Source: Marsupella aquatica
Lineage: Eukaryota; Marchantiophyta
Assembly: GCA_973895155.1 (NCBI GenBank)
Contig: OZ316899.1
Coordinates: 15,066,001 to 15,130,000, forward strand
DNA length: 64,000 bases
Reading direction: 5' to 3'
Shown: in pieces, positions 11,525 to 23,383 of the stretch
How the letters are laid out: each line of letters starts with the position of its first letter
How positions within the stretch are numbered: the first letter of the stretch is position 1
Position numbers and translations under genes: made by a program
The notes under the pieces: generated by a model
Databases searched by the model: none
Told to the model about the DNA's origin: nothing
The model's input: only the letters and a program-made list of their open reading frames with translations

Positions 11525-12275
11525 AACTTCACGAAAGCTTGCAGCGCCAAAGTTTGAGGTGGAAAAGTTTGATGGGAAGGTCAGCTTTAGCCTCTAGACT
11601 CGGAAGGTCACCAACGTGTTGATCCAGCAGGGTCTTGAGAAGACCATCACTGGAGTGAAGCCCTCGACTCTTACAGATGAGGAGTGGGAAGACATGTCGG
11701 TGCAGGCGTGTAGTACAATTGAGTTGTTCTTGGCGAACAACATTCTCAAGAACGTGTTGGGGATGGATCACAACACCAAGAAGATTTGGGATACGCTTAC
11801 TCAGCTATACCAAAGTACTTCATTGACTACTTGCATTTACCAGTTGGAGCGGCTATTCAGGTTGAAGTTGCATGATGGTGGAAACAGGCATGATCATCTT
11901 AGTCTCTTTGATGAGATTGTGCATGAGGTGACCACGTCAGAAGATAAGTTGACCGATGAGTACCTTGCAATGCATTTGTTGATGTCGCTTCCGAAGAGCT
12001 TTTCAACGTTGGTAACGGTCATCATGCATGACAAGCCTACATTGAAGCTGGATGCGGTGAAGGCCACTATTCTTGCAGAATGGAGCAAGCAACATCTATC
12101 TTCCCGTGATGATGAGTCTGCTGCCTTAATGGTTAGAGGTAGATCCTCTGAGCGTACTGTGGATCAATCTAGATCTAGATTTCATACAGATCTAAATCTA
12201 AGTCCTATAGTAGGAAGGTTCAGTGTTGGCATTGCCATGAGAAGGGCCACACCAAGTGGTCTTGCCCTTCTTTGA
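11525..12275 (+). pseudogene. Copia gag
   Basis: Capsid-like protein of a copia element. It starts around KLAAPKFEVEKFDGK and continues through a stop at 11595 (SFSL then TAG, where TGG for Trp is expected). It then runs through IWDTLTQLYQSTSL, LFDEIVHEVTTSE and MHLLMSLPKSFSTLV, the usual gag order. A CCHC zinc knuckle (CWHCHEKGHTKWSCP) is encoded at about 12222-12266 but in a different frame from the main gag frame, so a frameshift lies near 12200. Confidence 0.88.
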
Positions 12276-13179
12276 CCAGGCAGAAGCGTCCTGCTTCCGA
12301 TGGTGCATTTTCATCTTCAGCTGGCATTGTGATTGCTGATCATGAGGATGGTGCTGAAGTGCTATGTATGGGTGTAGTTAATTCTGTGTATGACAATAAA
12401 TGGATGTTGGATTTGGGTTCCTCTTATCACGTGTGTCCAACGCAATCTTATTTCTCTACTTACCAACCATGTACTGGTAGCGTGGAAATCGGCAACGGGT
12501 CCGATGTGAGATTGTTGGCATGGGCACTATCAAATTCCGGATGTTTGATGGTGTTGTGCGAGCATTGACGAAAGTCAGACACATAATAGACATCTCTAAG
12601 AACTTGATTTCTCTTGGTGCTTTGGAAGCTGGTGGATATCATTTCATTGCACGCGATGGTGCGCTCTTTGTTGTCAAAGGTGAGGTATCTTTGATTAAGG
12701 CACTCCGACAGAATAATTTGTACATCTTGCAAGGAGATGTCATTGCTCCTAGAGTGGAGCATATGGATTCTATGGTGGAACGTTTGGATGCAGTGGCATC
12801 GTCGGTTGCTTCAATTGAAGTACCATCAACATCTGGTTGCACACATGCCATAGACTTATGGCATGCACGATTGGGGCACTTGAGTGGTAAAGGATTGGCA
12901 GCCTTGGCAAACAAAGATTTGCTGCAAGGCGCACAATCTAGAAAACTTTCTTTCTGTGAAGATTGCAATTACAACAAGCAGAGGAGAGTGAGTTTCAGTT
13001 CTAGTTCCTACCATTCTCATGAGATTCTTGAGTATGTACATTCTGATGTTTGGGGTCCAGCGCCGGAGCCGTCGTTGGGTGGAGCCAGATACTTGTGACA
13101 TTTATAGATGATTATTCTCGAATATGTTGGCTGTACTACATGAAGGAGAAGTCTCAAGTATTTGAGATCTTCAAGGAGT
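12272..13179 (+). pseudogene. Copia protease and N-terminal half of integrase
   Basis: Follows gag. The protease segment reads WMLDLGSSYHVCP where the family has a D-S/T-G catalytic triplet, so the active site is D-L-G and probably inactive. A frameshift near 12530 leads into the GAG-pre-integrase block (DLWHARLGHLSGKGLAAL, then CEDCNYNKQRRVSF), which is the integrase zinc-binding part. The catalytic core then starts with YVHSDVWGP. The frame is broken again at about 13098, and the gene is then physically interrupted by transposon X after IFKE. It resumes at 31424. Confidence 0.9.
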
Positions 13180-13205
13180 ATCAGCCTATTCATTAAAAGT
13201 GTATT
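13180..13205. repeat. Left terminal inverted repeat of transposon X
   Basis: 26 bases beginning ATCAGCCTATTCATT, one mismatch to the reverse complement of 31394-31419. The same sequence occurs at 46549 at the end of copy B. Confidence 0.92.
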
Positions 13206-13550
13206 ATTATTTGATTTATGTACATTTGCACAATGAAAAGTGTACTTTTGAGCTTGGAAAAGTGTATATTTGGCCAATGAAAAGTATACATTTGGGGATA
13301 AAAAAGTGTACAATTGGCCTAAAGAGTGTATATTTGGGCAATGAAAAGTGTACATTTGGGCATCCAAATATGTACATTTGGCTTAAGAAGTGTACATTTT
13401 AGTACATTTGGCCTAGAAAGTGTACATTTGAGTAAAAATTACATACATTTGGCTTAAAAAGTGTGCATTTCAATGCATTTGGTCTAGAAAGTGTAGCTTT
13501 GGGTGCAACAAAGTGTACATTTGGCCTAAAAAGTGTACATTTTCCTAACA
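13194..13550 (+). repeat. Subterminal repeats of X, left end
   Basis: About 18 loose copies of AAGTGTACATTTGG spaced 18-30 bases apart, all in the same orientation. TGTACA in the core is itself palindromic. Such subterminal arrays often bind transposases in other superfamilies; that role here is inference. Confidence 0.85.
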
Positions 13551-13757
13551 ACTCTTATTATAATAAAGGAATGAACAAAAAATACTTTTAATTATGCAAA
13601 ATAACAAACATTCATATTCATAATAATCAAAAGTTTAGAAAATGAGGAGATAGTCTAACTAACACTCAATGACATGGTCTCACAAAAATATAAGTTAACT
13701 CTTACATAAAAACTAGTACTAACTATCTAATTATACCTTCGCTAGTGACAACTAAGT
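13551..13757. other. AT-rich stretch downstream of the transposase-like gene
   Basis: No gene; likely the 3' untranslated region of the minus-strand gene that ends at 13758. Confidence 0.4.
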
Positions 13758-16700
13758 CTACTTGTCCATCCTTTGGAGATAACTTTGGACAGTTTGTAAA
13801 ACATTTTGAGGAATCTTCAAACCTCTACCAACCATGTTTTCTTCTTTCATTCCAGATTTAAAACCATACATTGCAGAGTTTGCATACTGCCAATGTTGAG
13901 TGTTCTCACCAAATCCTGGATCTTGTTCCCATGTCTTGGTGGACATGAAACAGTTGAGATACCAAGCACTCTCACTCACATCAAGTTTAGAGTGTTTAGG
14001 CCTCCACCATTCCACTGGGAATATTGGAGCATATTGTTGAGGCAAAGGAGTGTCTCTTGAAGACGCAATTGGGACTTCATGCTTAGGGTCCACCAGACCC
14101 AAAGCTCTCACCAACCAGAAATGACCTCCACCATTTTTATTCTCCCAGTCATCCTCCAGTTGAAGAAAAACAAAGTTCCCTTCACAAATATCCTATAGGG
14201 GAATCCACCGTCCTTGTTCTCTCTCAGCTCAAGATCCAACAAATGGTGTTGCTTTATCTTCCATCTCTTCCAAGACCTCATTTTGAAGAGTCGTCATCTT
14301 TGCATTCTCCTCATCTTCACTTGGAAGACCACTTTGTTCCGGTGGATTGACCTTGTAACCAATGCCATGGTTAGTCTTAAGCCAAAATCCATTTTTCAAG
14401 GGAAATTGAGTACTTCCCTCCCCTTCTAGTGCGAGCCCATTTGTCAACAACTCCACAATTCTCTCCCAATATTTCACAAGAGGAAATCTTTCCTTATATG
14501 CTATAGATGTCTCATCAATGCAACTCTTTCTCAAAAAATCAAGGTACTTGTTGAGAAATGGGATAATCTCTTCAGATTTGTTTTGTAGCTCTCCAATGGA
14601 TTTAGCTAAGGACTCTCCACTAGGTAGAAGAAGAGAATTTGTTGTTAGATCTGTTGCCCAAATGCACCTTCCACCAACTAGAGCCCAAGCTTGCTCTACA
14701 TGGGACTTATACTGAAATATTGGTACATTATCTCTCATAGAGAAAAGAAATGATACAGGTTTTGAATGACCTTGAATATCTTTCACCTTGAAAGTTTGAA
14801 GATATTCTTTGTAAGATGCAACTTCTTGTATCAATCTGGGAACTGGATGAATGCTCTCGCATTCCCATACCTCTATCATAAGAGCAAGGAGGGTCGCAAC
14901 TTCTTTGTGCTGAACTTGATATGATACCTTTGAAAATAGTGCATCAATCATGTGTATGACCAACCATTAGAAAAGACATTTGAACAGTTTCAAATACTCC
15001 TCTACTCACAAGCTCGCTAAAAAAATGCCATGACAGTCTGGTTTTTGTTGTCCTTTGCTGAATTATCCATCTACAATGTTAGGTGTTGTGGCAAGGGCTT
15101 CAACAATGGACTGCCTTGCTCCCCATGCATGTCTTCTCCATCATCCTCATCTTGCCGGTTTGGGATGGTCTCAGTCCGACAGTTTATGCCAAGGGAATCC
15201 TGGATTGGTTCCAAATAACCTGTCAAAAATGCTTCAAAGTCAAGTAGGGCTTGAAAGAAAGGTCTGTGAGGTTCCCAATGAAGGCCATCCAACATGTCAC
15301 GTGTTTTGTCTCCATTGTACTCTTCAAGGTCTCAAAGGCACTTAGCCAAGGATGTCACCGTGAAATCGGCATCCCCTAGCCAAAGGCCAGTGACACTAAA
15401 GTGTGCGTAAATCCTGGATCTCTCCCATGAGTCAACATCTCTGTGAGAGCAATAGGTAGCGGCATTCCATGACCTGAAAGCAATTTAGGAGTACTAACCA
15501 TTTTTGGAATCCATGTTTTTGCTTGATCCATCTTGTCATGAATAATGCAAAGATATTCTCCTAGGTGTTGCTTGGCCATCACTCGATGAGCGTAGTAAAC
15601 ATATCTACGTGACATTTGCTCACAAAGATGTTGCGCTCATTTTTCTTCAATTTCAGCACATTCTTTTTTCCTTCTTTCCCGCATCAAATCGTCTTTGTAT
15701 TCACAACAAAGAGTACACTTGGCAAATGCACCATCTTTATGGAAACTGAAGTTTGCAAATGAGGTGCTCCAGATCTTGTAGAGAGTATTCTTTGTGACGG
15801 GAGGAAGCCCTTCTTCCTTCATCTTTGTTCTCACATCTTCTAGAATCTGTAGCTTCTTGTAACACGCCGAAAGACGGTACTCAATGGAGTCTGTCCCATG
15901 TGCCCCTCCATAAGGCATATGAGGCATGGGCTCTGCATTTTGAGTCAAAAAAGCCTCCAAGAGAGCTTGTGCATGCAAGGTATTTGCCCTTGTTTTCATC
16001 AAGCCCGTATTGCCATGGAACCCAATTTTGCAACCCTCCACGTATCTCCTTTTGTAATCATAATATTTGGTGTGGCTAAAACCATGGATAATTGCAAATG
16101 CATGTCTGCATACGACCATACCCTTAAGAACATGGTGTCCCTTATCACGAACATCATCCTCTCTATAGTGAAAGAGGTTGAAAATGTGTGACGTTTTTGA
16201 TTTGCTAGACATCCCATGAAATTCCATCCTAATATCTTCGATGTTTTCCCTTGGCATAATGAGACAACATTTATGCTTGCAACAATTTTCTCTTTTCACG
16301 TCATCAATTGACGCTTCTCTTGTTTTTGAAATTGCCTTGGTTTCCAACAACCTCTTCTTTTCATTTGGATCTACTTGATTCCTCTTGTTAAAATTGTACG
16401 GCCTTGAACGCAGTACTCCTCTATCACTTACATCCTCATTGAGTTCATCCCTATCCATTGAGTCCATCCTCTCAGGACCTTCCACCAAAATGTCCAACAA
16501 TTTTTTTCCATTTGCCACTAGTTTTGTTGAATCAATCCGCCATCAAATCAAACTCACTACTCCCCTGTGGATGTTGGGAAAGTATTGTGCTGCCACCACA
16601 TCTTTCACAGCAATCCCAACATGGTCATCGCCAAGAATTTCATCATCAACTGCCGCCGTCACTTGAGGGGTAGTGATCGTTCCAATGGCAACCATATTGG

Positions 16701-17297
16701 TTCGATCCAAACCTGTGTAGAGTTCAGCCAACTCTGACATCCAATTTTCCCAATGAAAATAATCACGCTTAGTGTATGTGGTGTTTGCCAAACAAGACTG
16801 TGAAACAAAATCCGCCCCGTCCTTCTGCTTGTTAGAGGAAGATTTTTTGCTCCCATCGATATCAACATTCCATACTTATTGTGGACATCAACCACATCCC
16901 ATAGAACCCATGAGCCCTTTGCCTCTTCAATTGTTGCAGCTCCACCGTGTGCGTAAGGTAAAGTCTTACTACCATGAATCACATCGGTAATTTTCACACT
17001 AACCCGGGACTCACCGAGTAATATGTTATGGCATCTCTCCATTGGATCGGTCTTGAAAACAACTCCAAAGGCCACACAATGGCCAGAGATAAACATTTCA
17101 ACCTCATTGCCTGGCCTTAGGGTGGTCAAAGCATCCTCTACATTTGCAGATTTATGGATGTTGTTATCTGGTTGAGTCAAACAACTACCAATACTGATGC
17201 GTTTTTGAGTAATTTTATCCGCAGATCGATATGCACACAACATATCCCAAATGACACATGAGTCAATGGCATCATGAAGATTTTCCGCCCTAGGCAT
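13758..17297 (-). pseudogene. Transposase-like gene of X (DUF7869-type, GHTH motif), broken
   Basis: A long minus-strand coding track in pieces (17297-16659, 16518-15637, 15615-15376, 14963-14229, 14114-13758) split by stops and shifts. In order: a segment like plant DUF8039 (SGHCVAFGVVFKTD, EEAKGSWVLWDVVDV); a Cys-rich cluster CCKHKCC near 16275; VCRHAFAIIHGFSH; FHGNTG near 16015; IWSTSFANFSFHKDGAFAKC with CTLCCEYK near 15700; IIHDKMDQAKTWIPKM near 15540; MDNSAKDNKNQ at about 15040-15069; and VGHTHD near 14950 followed after a small deletion by IDALFSKVSY. The D, DN-KDNKN and GHTH-ID motifs recall a broad family of transposon-derived proteins with an RNase H-like layout. A DDE-type catalytic role is inference. 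The C-terminal part (14114-13758) is Trp-rich. Confidence 0.6.
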
Positions 17298-17549
17298 TGG
17301 AAAAGGGAGCTTTCTGGTCTCCTCAAAGGCCTTCTCAATGAGAACCCCAATTCAATTCTATCCCAACAAAATATTTTGAACACTCTCTCGCGGATCCGTC
17401 TTTTGAACTGTCCCACTTCCAACATCATAACCATCCATTGTCAAGGTCACATCATTGCCCCTAGAAAACCTTTGAGACATCCTTTCCCTATTTCCTGCAC
17501 ACTAATAAAATGGATTAAGACCAAACTCATGCAAATTTGGATTGAGACC

Positions 17550-18135
17550 ATTTGAATATAAACTTTACTTAGACCATCCGAGTCTGGATTTGGACTAAGA
17601 CCCTCTGAGTCCGGATTTGGACTGGGACCATCCGAGTCCGGATTTGGACTGAGACCCTCTAAGTTCGGATTTGGACTGGGACCATCCAAGTCCGGATTTT
17701 GACTAGGACCTTCCGAGTCTGGATTTGGCCTGGGACCATCCAAGTCCAGATTTTGACTAGGACCTTATAAATTTGGATTTGGACTGGGACCATCCAAGTC
17801 CGGATTTGGATTGCGATCCTCCGATTCTGGATTTCAACTGGGACCATCCGAGTCTGGAATTGGACTGGGATCCTTGGAGTCCGGATTTGGACTAGGACCA
17901 TCCAAGTTCAGATTTGGACTGCAATCGTCCAAGTACGGATTTGGAACTCGATCCTCCAATAAGTCCGGATTTGGACTTGGACCATCTCAATCCAATATTG
18001 GACTCGGACCATCCCAATCCAAACTTGGACTCGGACCATCCCAATCCAAGATTGGACTCGGACCATCCCAATCCAAATCCCAATGCAAATTGGGACTCTG
18101 ACCATCCAAGTCCAAACTTGGACTAGGACCATCCT
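17550..18135. repeat. 27-bp palindromic minisatellite
   Basis: About 21 tandem units of 27 bases of the type GACCATCCRAGTCCGGATT followed by TGGACTGG. Each unit has two complementary halves: GGACTTGGA-CCA-TCCAAGTCC across the unit junction and AGTCC-GGATTT-GGACT within it. Units in the right third drift to CCCAATCC. Because 27 is divisible by three, repeat peptides are open in several frames on both strands; I do not regard these as genes. Related palindromes occur in introns of the plus-strand gene of X. Confidence 0.9.
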
Positions 18136-18770
18136 AGACCAACCCAGGTAAGACATTGGGAGATGAACCCCAAACATCTTAAGCTAAGAAAATCCAAATT
18201 TAGGAAAACTCCATATTTTACGGATCTCCCTATATGGTGTAGCCTAAAGTTGGCGTGATCTTAAGCTAGACACTAATGTCTACATACAGTTTCATGAAAT
18301 AATGGAACCTTATATTTGAATGCATTAACCTTATACTCACCTTAGTATTAAAATCTGGTAGAAGATGAATATCACATTCAAGGGATATACTTTGTTGTTT
18401 CCAGATTGGTAAAAACTTTCCCAAAACCTTGCAATGCAAGCTATATGAGGCTAAATCTTGGGAATAAAAAACAACTTAAACCCTAAACCACACTTCTCTA
18501 TAAAAAATAAACTGAAAGGACTCCAAAAGCCAGGAAGTTGGCTGAGTTGACCCATTGCAAGTAAGTGGCTGAGTGCCGCAATGAAACTCCGAATTTAATG
18601 GAGCTAAGATTTGGGAAACTAGAACAAGAATGAGCTCCGAAGAGGACGTCTTCCAAATTATACCCTTGGCTTGAGTCAGTTCAACCAGAAATCTCGTGAA
18701 GATAAGTGTCAAGTATCCTTTCACCTTAGCTTGCAGACACACCTTATCTTTGCAAGGCTAAATGCGCGGG
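18136..18770. other. Spacer between divergent X genes, no gene recognised
   Basis: Ordinary composition. A minus-strand frame of 88 codons (18476-18742) could be a first exon of the transposase-like gene, in which case the minisatellite would lie in its first intron; nothing in the sequence proves this. Confidence 0.3.
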
Positions 18771-18954
18771 GACAACCATGCAAGGTCATTTGGTAGCATT
18801 TAGGGCGCCGTATGCAGGAGGTCAAGGAAGGTGGCCATATGGAGGGTCGGGGCTGCAGGCCGTACGGATGCTGCAGGCCATACATAGGGAGCCAGCCATA
18901 CGCAAGGTGAGGCAGGAGGTCAAGGCAGGAGGGGGTAAAGGGGTGAAGAGGTCC

Positions 18955-19165
18955 TGCCAGGACCTCATTCTCTTCTGCTTGCTCTCCATCTCTCCGCTCT
19001 GCTCTGCTCTCCGCTCTCTACCTCTTCGCTCTCCTCTTTGCTCTCCTCTTTGCTCTCCGCCTCCGCCTCCCCTCCTACCGGCGCCTTCCGTCTCCATCCT
19101 CCACAACCTTAAACCCTTTGCCTCCGCCTTCCGCCACCACCTCCATCCGGGCCTCTTAGTCCCGC
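18955..19165 (+). promoter_or_regulatory. Pyrimidine-rich probable 5' untranslated region or promoter
   Basis: A strongly strand-biased C/T tract (runs such as CTCTCCTCTTTGCTCTCCTC) lies just upstream of the first likely exon of the plus-strand X gene. Y-patches of this kind are common near plant transcription starts. It also keeps a 138-codon frame open, which I treat as compositional. Confidence 0.45.
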
Positions 19166-19227
19166 CTCTTACCCCTAGATCGGATGCCTGCTAAGACACC
19201 ACGTGTCATTTGCCATGCGTATTCAAG

Positions 19228-19368
19228 ATGGAAGTGAACCGTGTCCTTGTTGGGGTCCTTGTGTTGTCCTCCATGGAGCCAACGGAGGAGTTGGACCTCT
19301 CCTCTGTGAACGACAATGTAGAATTGGCACTCAAAGACTCCAGACAATTTCAATCACGAATCCCTAGT
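19228..19368 (+). pseudogene. Plus-strand X gene, probable first exon
   Basis: Open frame starting MEVNRVLVGVLVLSSMEP and ending at CGAATCCCTA before GTAAGTATG, a strong splice donor. It lies after the pyrimidine tract and before an intron packed with the palindromic repeat also found in later introns of the same gene. An upstream in-frame ATG exists at 19213. No domain is recognisable. Confidence 0.45.
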
Positions 19369-19399
19369 AAGTATGCATCACCTATCCTCCCTAAGTCTT

Positions 19400-19545
19400 A
19401 GAGGACTCGGACCATCCCAGTCCAAAGTTGGACTTGGAGGATTCCAATCCAAAGTTGGACTTGGACCATCCCAATCCAAAGTAAGTTGGACTCGGATGAT
19501 CCCAGTCCAAAGTTGGACTAGGACCATCCTAATCCAAAGACAAGA
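19400..19545. repeat. Palindromic repeats in intron 1 of the plus-strand X gene
   Basis: Five units of about 30 bases built on GGACTCGGACCATCCCAGTC and CCAAAGTTGGACTTGG variants. The same repeat family appears at 17550-18135 and in introns 2 and 3. Confidence 0.8.
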
Positions 19546-19621
19546 ATGAATCCCGATTGTAGGTGAAGGTCTAAAACTATCTCAAGTTGTACGTCTAACA
19601 TGGACAATGTTTATGATGCAG

Positions 19622-20849
19622 GGAGAAATCTTGTTGGTTTCAAACCCGCAATTGCAACGGCTGACTGCCTGGACGGATTCTTACTAGACGACGGGTCCCC
19701 AGGTTTCCGACGGGGGCTTGACTTCTCAAGGACCCCGCTTAATAATGAAGTATCAATAGGCACTATTGACCGGTTTTGACCTTAAAGTGCATATCAAATG
19801 ATGGCCTGACTTTTGTTTCCGGACCTGTGGTCTCGGTTGGCATTGGGGGGAGAGGGATGAATTTGGTCATTCTGGAGATGCACAACAGGTCCTATTGGGT
19901 GAAACTTAACCTCGTGTCAAAGGCATACTCCTCAGAATTCAAAGTCAAATGGCACGCAAGTGGGGAATTGAGCGTGTTGTCAATGGGTTTTTTTCCAAAG
20001 ACCTATGACACAAAGAAGTTGATCGTCGGGGTAACCGGTATGCTTCCAATCGACATTATGTATGGGTTTCAATATTTGAAACTCAACATGATGAAGCACC
20101 AAGGTAGTTTTTCTTTTCCAACTACCTGGACCTTGAGCAATTTACTTGAGAAAGCTGGATTGTTATCGTTGGAGTCAGGCCTGGTGTTTTAATCAATAAG
20201 GAAATTGCATTTGCTCCCAAGTTTGATTTAGTCAAAGCAAAACAATGGGTAGAATCTTTGTCCAAGGGGCAGAAGCTTCCAAAGTTGAATACAGACCTTG
20301 CACCCAAGCAAGCGCCTGAGAAAGCTCCAGAACCTACAACTGAGACCGCAGGAACTACAGCAGCGACCTCTCAAAGAGCACTGGGAAAGCGAAAACAAAG
20401 CCAAACAAAACCTCTGGTTGAAAAGAAACTGCCAGTTGAGAAGCCGAGTACGAGAAGATGAGTTGAGAATCCGGTTGAGAAGCCAAGTACAAGAAGCCGA
20501 GCTAAGAAGCCGGTTGAGAAGAAACTTCCAGTTGAGAAGCCAAGTGCAAGTGAAAAGAGGCCAAGACAGAAGAAGAAGTAGAAAATTGACAATGCCATCA
20601 TGGATGACACTACAGAGAACCTGACAGTGCATTCACAAGATGTGGACGAGCAGTTGGACGCTCCTGAGGAGAAGAAGGTCTGAGAAGGTAATGAGGTACT
20701 GCAACAAATGGAGCAATATTATACGTTTGGGATCAATTCAATATTTTCTATTCCCGTAGAGAGTATTTTCCCTGCGTCGGCAAGACTTTGTTACAGAATG
20801 TTGAATGCAGACCATGTAAAGGATGTGGCCAATTCCATGATAAGAAATC
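19622..20849 (+). pseudogene. Plus-strand X gene, exon 2 (left part), interrupted by T copy 1
   Basis: After an acceptor (TTTATGATGCAG) the exon reads NLVGFKPAIATADCLDGF, shifts frame near 19770, then TLKCISNDGLTFVSGPVV, KTYDTKKLIVGVTGMLPIDI and, after another shift near 20175, EIAFAPKFDLVKAKQWVESL. A Lys/Pro/Thr/Arg-rich low-complexity stretch follows (20280-20590; RALGKRKQSQTK), likely disordered and nuclear. It ends with MEQYYTFGINSIFSIPVES and SARLCYRMLNADHVKDV. T copy 1 cuts it after Asn-Pro-Gly. Copy B preserves the same blocks (YYTFGINEIFLIPVKS, ARLCYRMLNSDYVQDIV), so this is a conserved protein of X. Family not recognised. Confidence 0.7.
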
Positions 20850-21054
20850 CGGGGTGTGATGCCTAGCCAGGAATTATTAGGCCAATTTAAATAGTAAAAT
20901 CAGGACTATACCCTAGGAAACACCTTAGTATAGTAACAAAAATAGGGAAATATAAACAATTAAGGCTGACTATGGAACCCGAGCCGAGGCCGAAAGTAAG
21001 GACGCCGGGGGAGGGAACACGATCAGGGTTAGGGTGCACTAAGTACCGGCGGCT

Positions 21055-22548
21055 ATGGGTAACCAAAGGGAAAGAAGACCAGCCAAGGGGGGGGTAAGGA
21101 CCGAGCGCAAGGAATGGCAGCTCATTTGCAAACACGAGCCAAGCGGACGACTACGGGAGGCCAACTACTGTCCGCTGCTCAGGCAAGCACTCGGGGTGGA
21201 AGCAGATACCGACAATCAACTCAAGAAGGGTATGAGCAACGTCAATCAAGCTGCTCATTTTTGGGGATGCCTGTTAGAACGGGAAACTGAGTACATTGGG
21301 ACCTACGAGGACGAAGAATCGGAGAGAGCGGCTCGAGAATGGTAGGAGCTCGCTCGGCTGTGGGAGCTGCAGAAGTTTGCTTTCTTAGGAGGAGAACTCA
21401 TTACGGCTGAATTCTTGTGGACGCCTACTGCCGACAAACTTAACGATCTTCTGTTTTGTGAGAACAGAATAGTCGGCATCCGGGAGGCCATCAACCGCTG
21501 CAATGACATACACTGGGAGTTGAAGGGTAGCACGAAGGGGTGGACAAAGGCAACCGTGCTAGGAGAAACATCCATGGCAGCCGTTATGAAGAGGAAAGGG
21601 AACAACAACAAAGAAGCCACCCCTGCGAAAAGAACAAGGTCGGCGGCACCCAGGAAACCAGCAGAGCAGGGAAGCAGGAGGCAAGCGGAAGCCAAAGAGG
21701 AGGAGGTCAACCCCGTCAATGTCATTCCAACAAGAGATGACACCTAGAAAGGCTGGGCGGCGACCCTCCCCAAGGAGGTGCAATTACACTTTGCACGGGA
21801 GGAGGATGCATGCCTTACGGCTATGCAAACTCGGAAATACCAAGGTTTCATGGCCGGATCCGGCTTGGAAGCCTTTGTAAAGTTACCATGGCTAAAGCCG
21901 GAGGTGCCGGATTCAGACTTACTAGAATTCGTGGGATCATGGGAGCCCAAGACCAATTCCACAAGGGTGTATGGGAAGGATTTCTATCTCACTCCCCGGG
22001 TGATTGCCGAAGTGTTTGGCTTGCCGATGGGCAATAAGACCAAAGTAGATACCAGGAAGACCTTGCCAGACAGGGAGTTCTGGTCGTTTCCAGGGCCATC
22101 AACAAAGAATGGCTTCTTCCGAAACACCTGCACCAACCCGCACATAGGAGAAATGATTGATTTCTTGCGGGTAACCATGCATTGTAACTTGCCGAGGGCA
22201 GAGATCGGCAAGGCACAGGTCTATCTGGCGGAGAGGCCAGACCCAAGCCAAGACTACAACGGGTACCTCCTCACCCAACTAAAGAAGATCTTGAAGGAGG
22301 AACAACTGGTGATCGGCATGGGAAGCGTGTCCCGACTTGGTTATCATATGCCGCTATTGTGCCGGTATGCCAGAAGTCAGATATTCACCCCGGTATTGCC
22401 CCTGCAGGCAAGAGCACCAGAGGAGGTTCCAGAACCGAGGCCGACAATAGAGACACCGACCCACCCGACAGTCCTACAATTGAGCAAGTGTTTAGGCCGA
22501 GGAAGGAGGACTTGCCAATGCAGCAACCAGGCATGCAGAATCTGCTGA
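21055..22548 (+). pseudogene. T element ORF, N-terminal part (copy 1)
   Basis: One frame through 21343 (REW then TAG; copy 2 has REWEELARLW), on through HFWGCLLERETEYIGTYED and a Lys/Arg-rich basic stretch (about 21590-21700), a second TAG at 21745-21747 (copy 2 has TGG), then a conserved domain. That domain has EVQLHFAREEDACLTAM, LPWLKPEVPDSDLLEFVGSW, YGKDFYLTPRVIAEVFGLP, SFPGPSTKNGFFRNTC, IDFLRVTMHCNLPRAEIGKA and LGYHMPLLCRYARS. The layout resembles the putative plant transposon protein domain (PF20167-like). It runs into another frame at about 22440. Function unknown; gag-like or DNA-binding roles are possible. Confidence 0.65.
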
Positions 22549-23380
22549 AATTGCTGGAGAAGGAAAGGAGAACGGCAACGGCAACGGCAACGGGACCCGT
22601 ACAGAATACTGCTCCCAAAGTCGGCCTTAGCCAACTTACCAGGGAAAACCCCTTTACCGGGGTCAAGGAGAGAAGGAGGCCGGAACACGAGCCGGGAGTC
22701 CGAATGTATGTAGGAGCTTCAAGTCCCGAAGCCGAGGAAAAGCAGCCCAAAGCTCCTAGTCGCGATAGGGAGAAGATGAGATCAACGTGGAAGCCAGAGG
22801 AACCAGGACCCGTGATCTGTGAGGCCGTGTTCATGGCAAGACCAGGACAGCAGCGGGGGGAGCCGGTAGTCCAAGCCGAGGAGGAGGCGGTAGAAGGCTA
22901 CGACAATGATGACTCCGGCTACGGGTCAGACCATCATGTTCCAGGAATAAGGACCTGTGGCAGGTTCATCCCCACTCTTCCAAGAGTAGTTCGAGGGGAC
23001 CCGACTCAGTAGAGCAGCCCCAAGTCTCCCCCACCAGATGTCGCTCCCCCGAGCTTCGACGGCATAAAACAGACGGCATAGGAGTTTCAGGAACAACTTA
23101 GGGAGGAAGAAGAGGCAGCCCTGGCTAGGGAGAAGGATTTACCAGGAGGAGAATGGCTAGAGGACATCAGGCGGCTTGCAAAAAATGAAGCAGCCCGCCA
23201 GCCACGATAGAAGAAATTTGCAAGGCGGCTTGGGAACAAAGGCCGCGGTGGATGATGCCGATGACTTCTACTCACTCCGCCTATGCTAAAGAACGAGCCA
23301 TGGAGTACGGGGAGATGTGTGGGGAACTTGCGCTCGGCATCTTTGGGGAGGAGTTGGAGTAGGGACCTTTTTTCCAGAGG
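22359..23380 (+). pseudogene. T element ORF, acidic/proline-rich middle (copy 1)
   Basis: Second frame (from about 22440 in register) encoding FRPRKEDLPMQQPGMQNLLK, VGLSQLTRENPFTGVKERRR and an acidic GYDNDDSGYGSDHHVPGIR block, with a TAG at 23010-23012. It then continues in pieces to REYGEM-like sequence at about 23300. Compared with copy 2, about 380 bases here (roughly 22680-23062) are absent from copy 2. Confidence 0.55.
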
Positions 23381-23383
23381 GAA

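Noticed and set aside
13194-13550. CRISPR-like array
   Set aside because: Repeat units are short, degenerate and unevenly spaced, the DNA is eukaryotic, and they are tied to the end of a DNA transposon.
17447-18177. Repeat-peptide open frames on both strands over the minisatellite
   Set aside because: The unit is 27 bases, so any frame without a stop in one unit stays open; both strands give equal frames. No start context or conserved flanks.
18778-19194. 138-codon frame rich in Leu, Ser and Pro
   Set aside because: Its C-terminal half is the C/T-rich tract and it has no homologous pattern; better explained as a 5' untranslated or promoter tract upstream of an exon.
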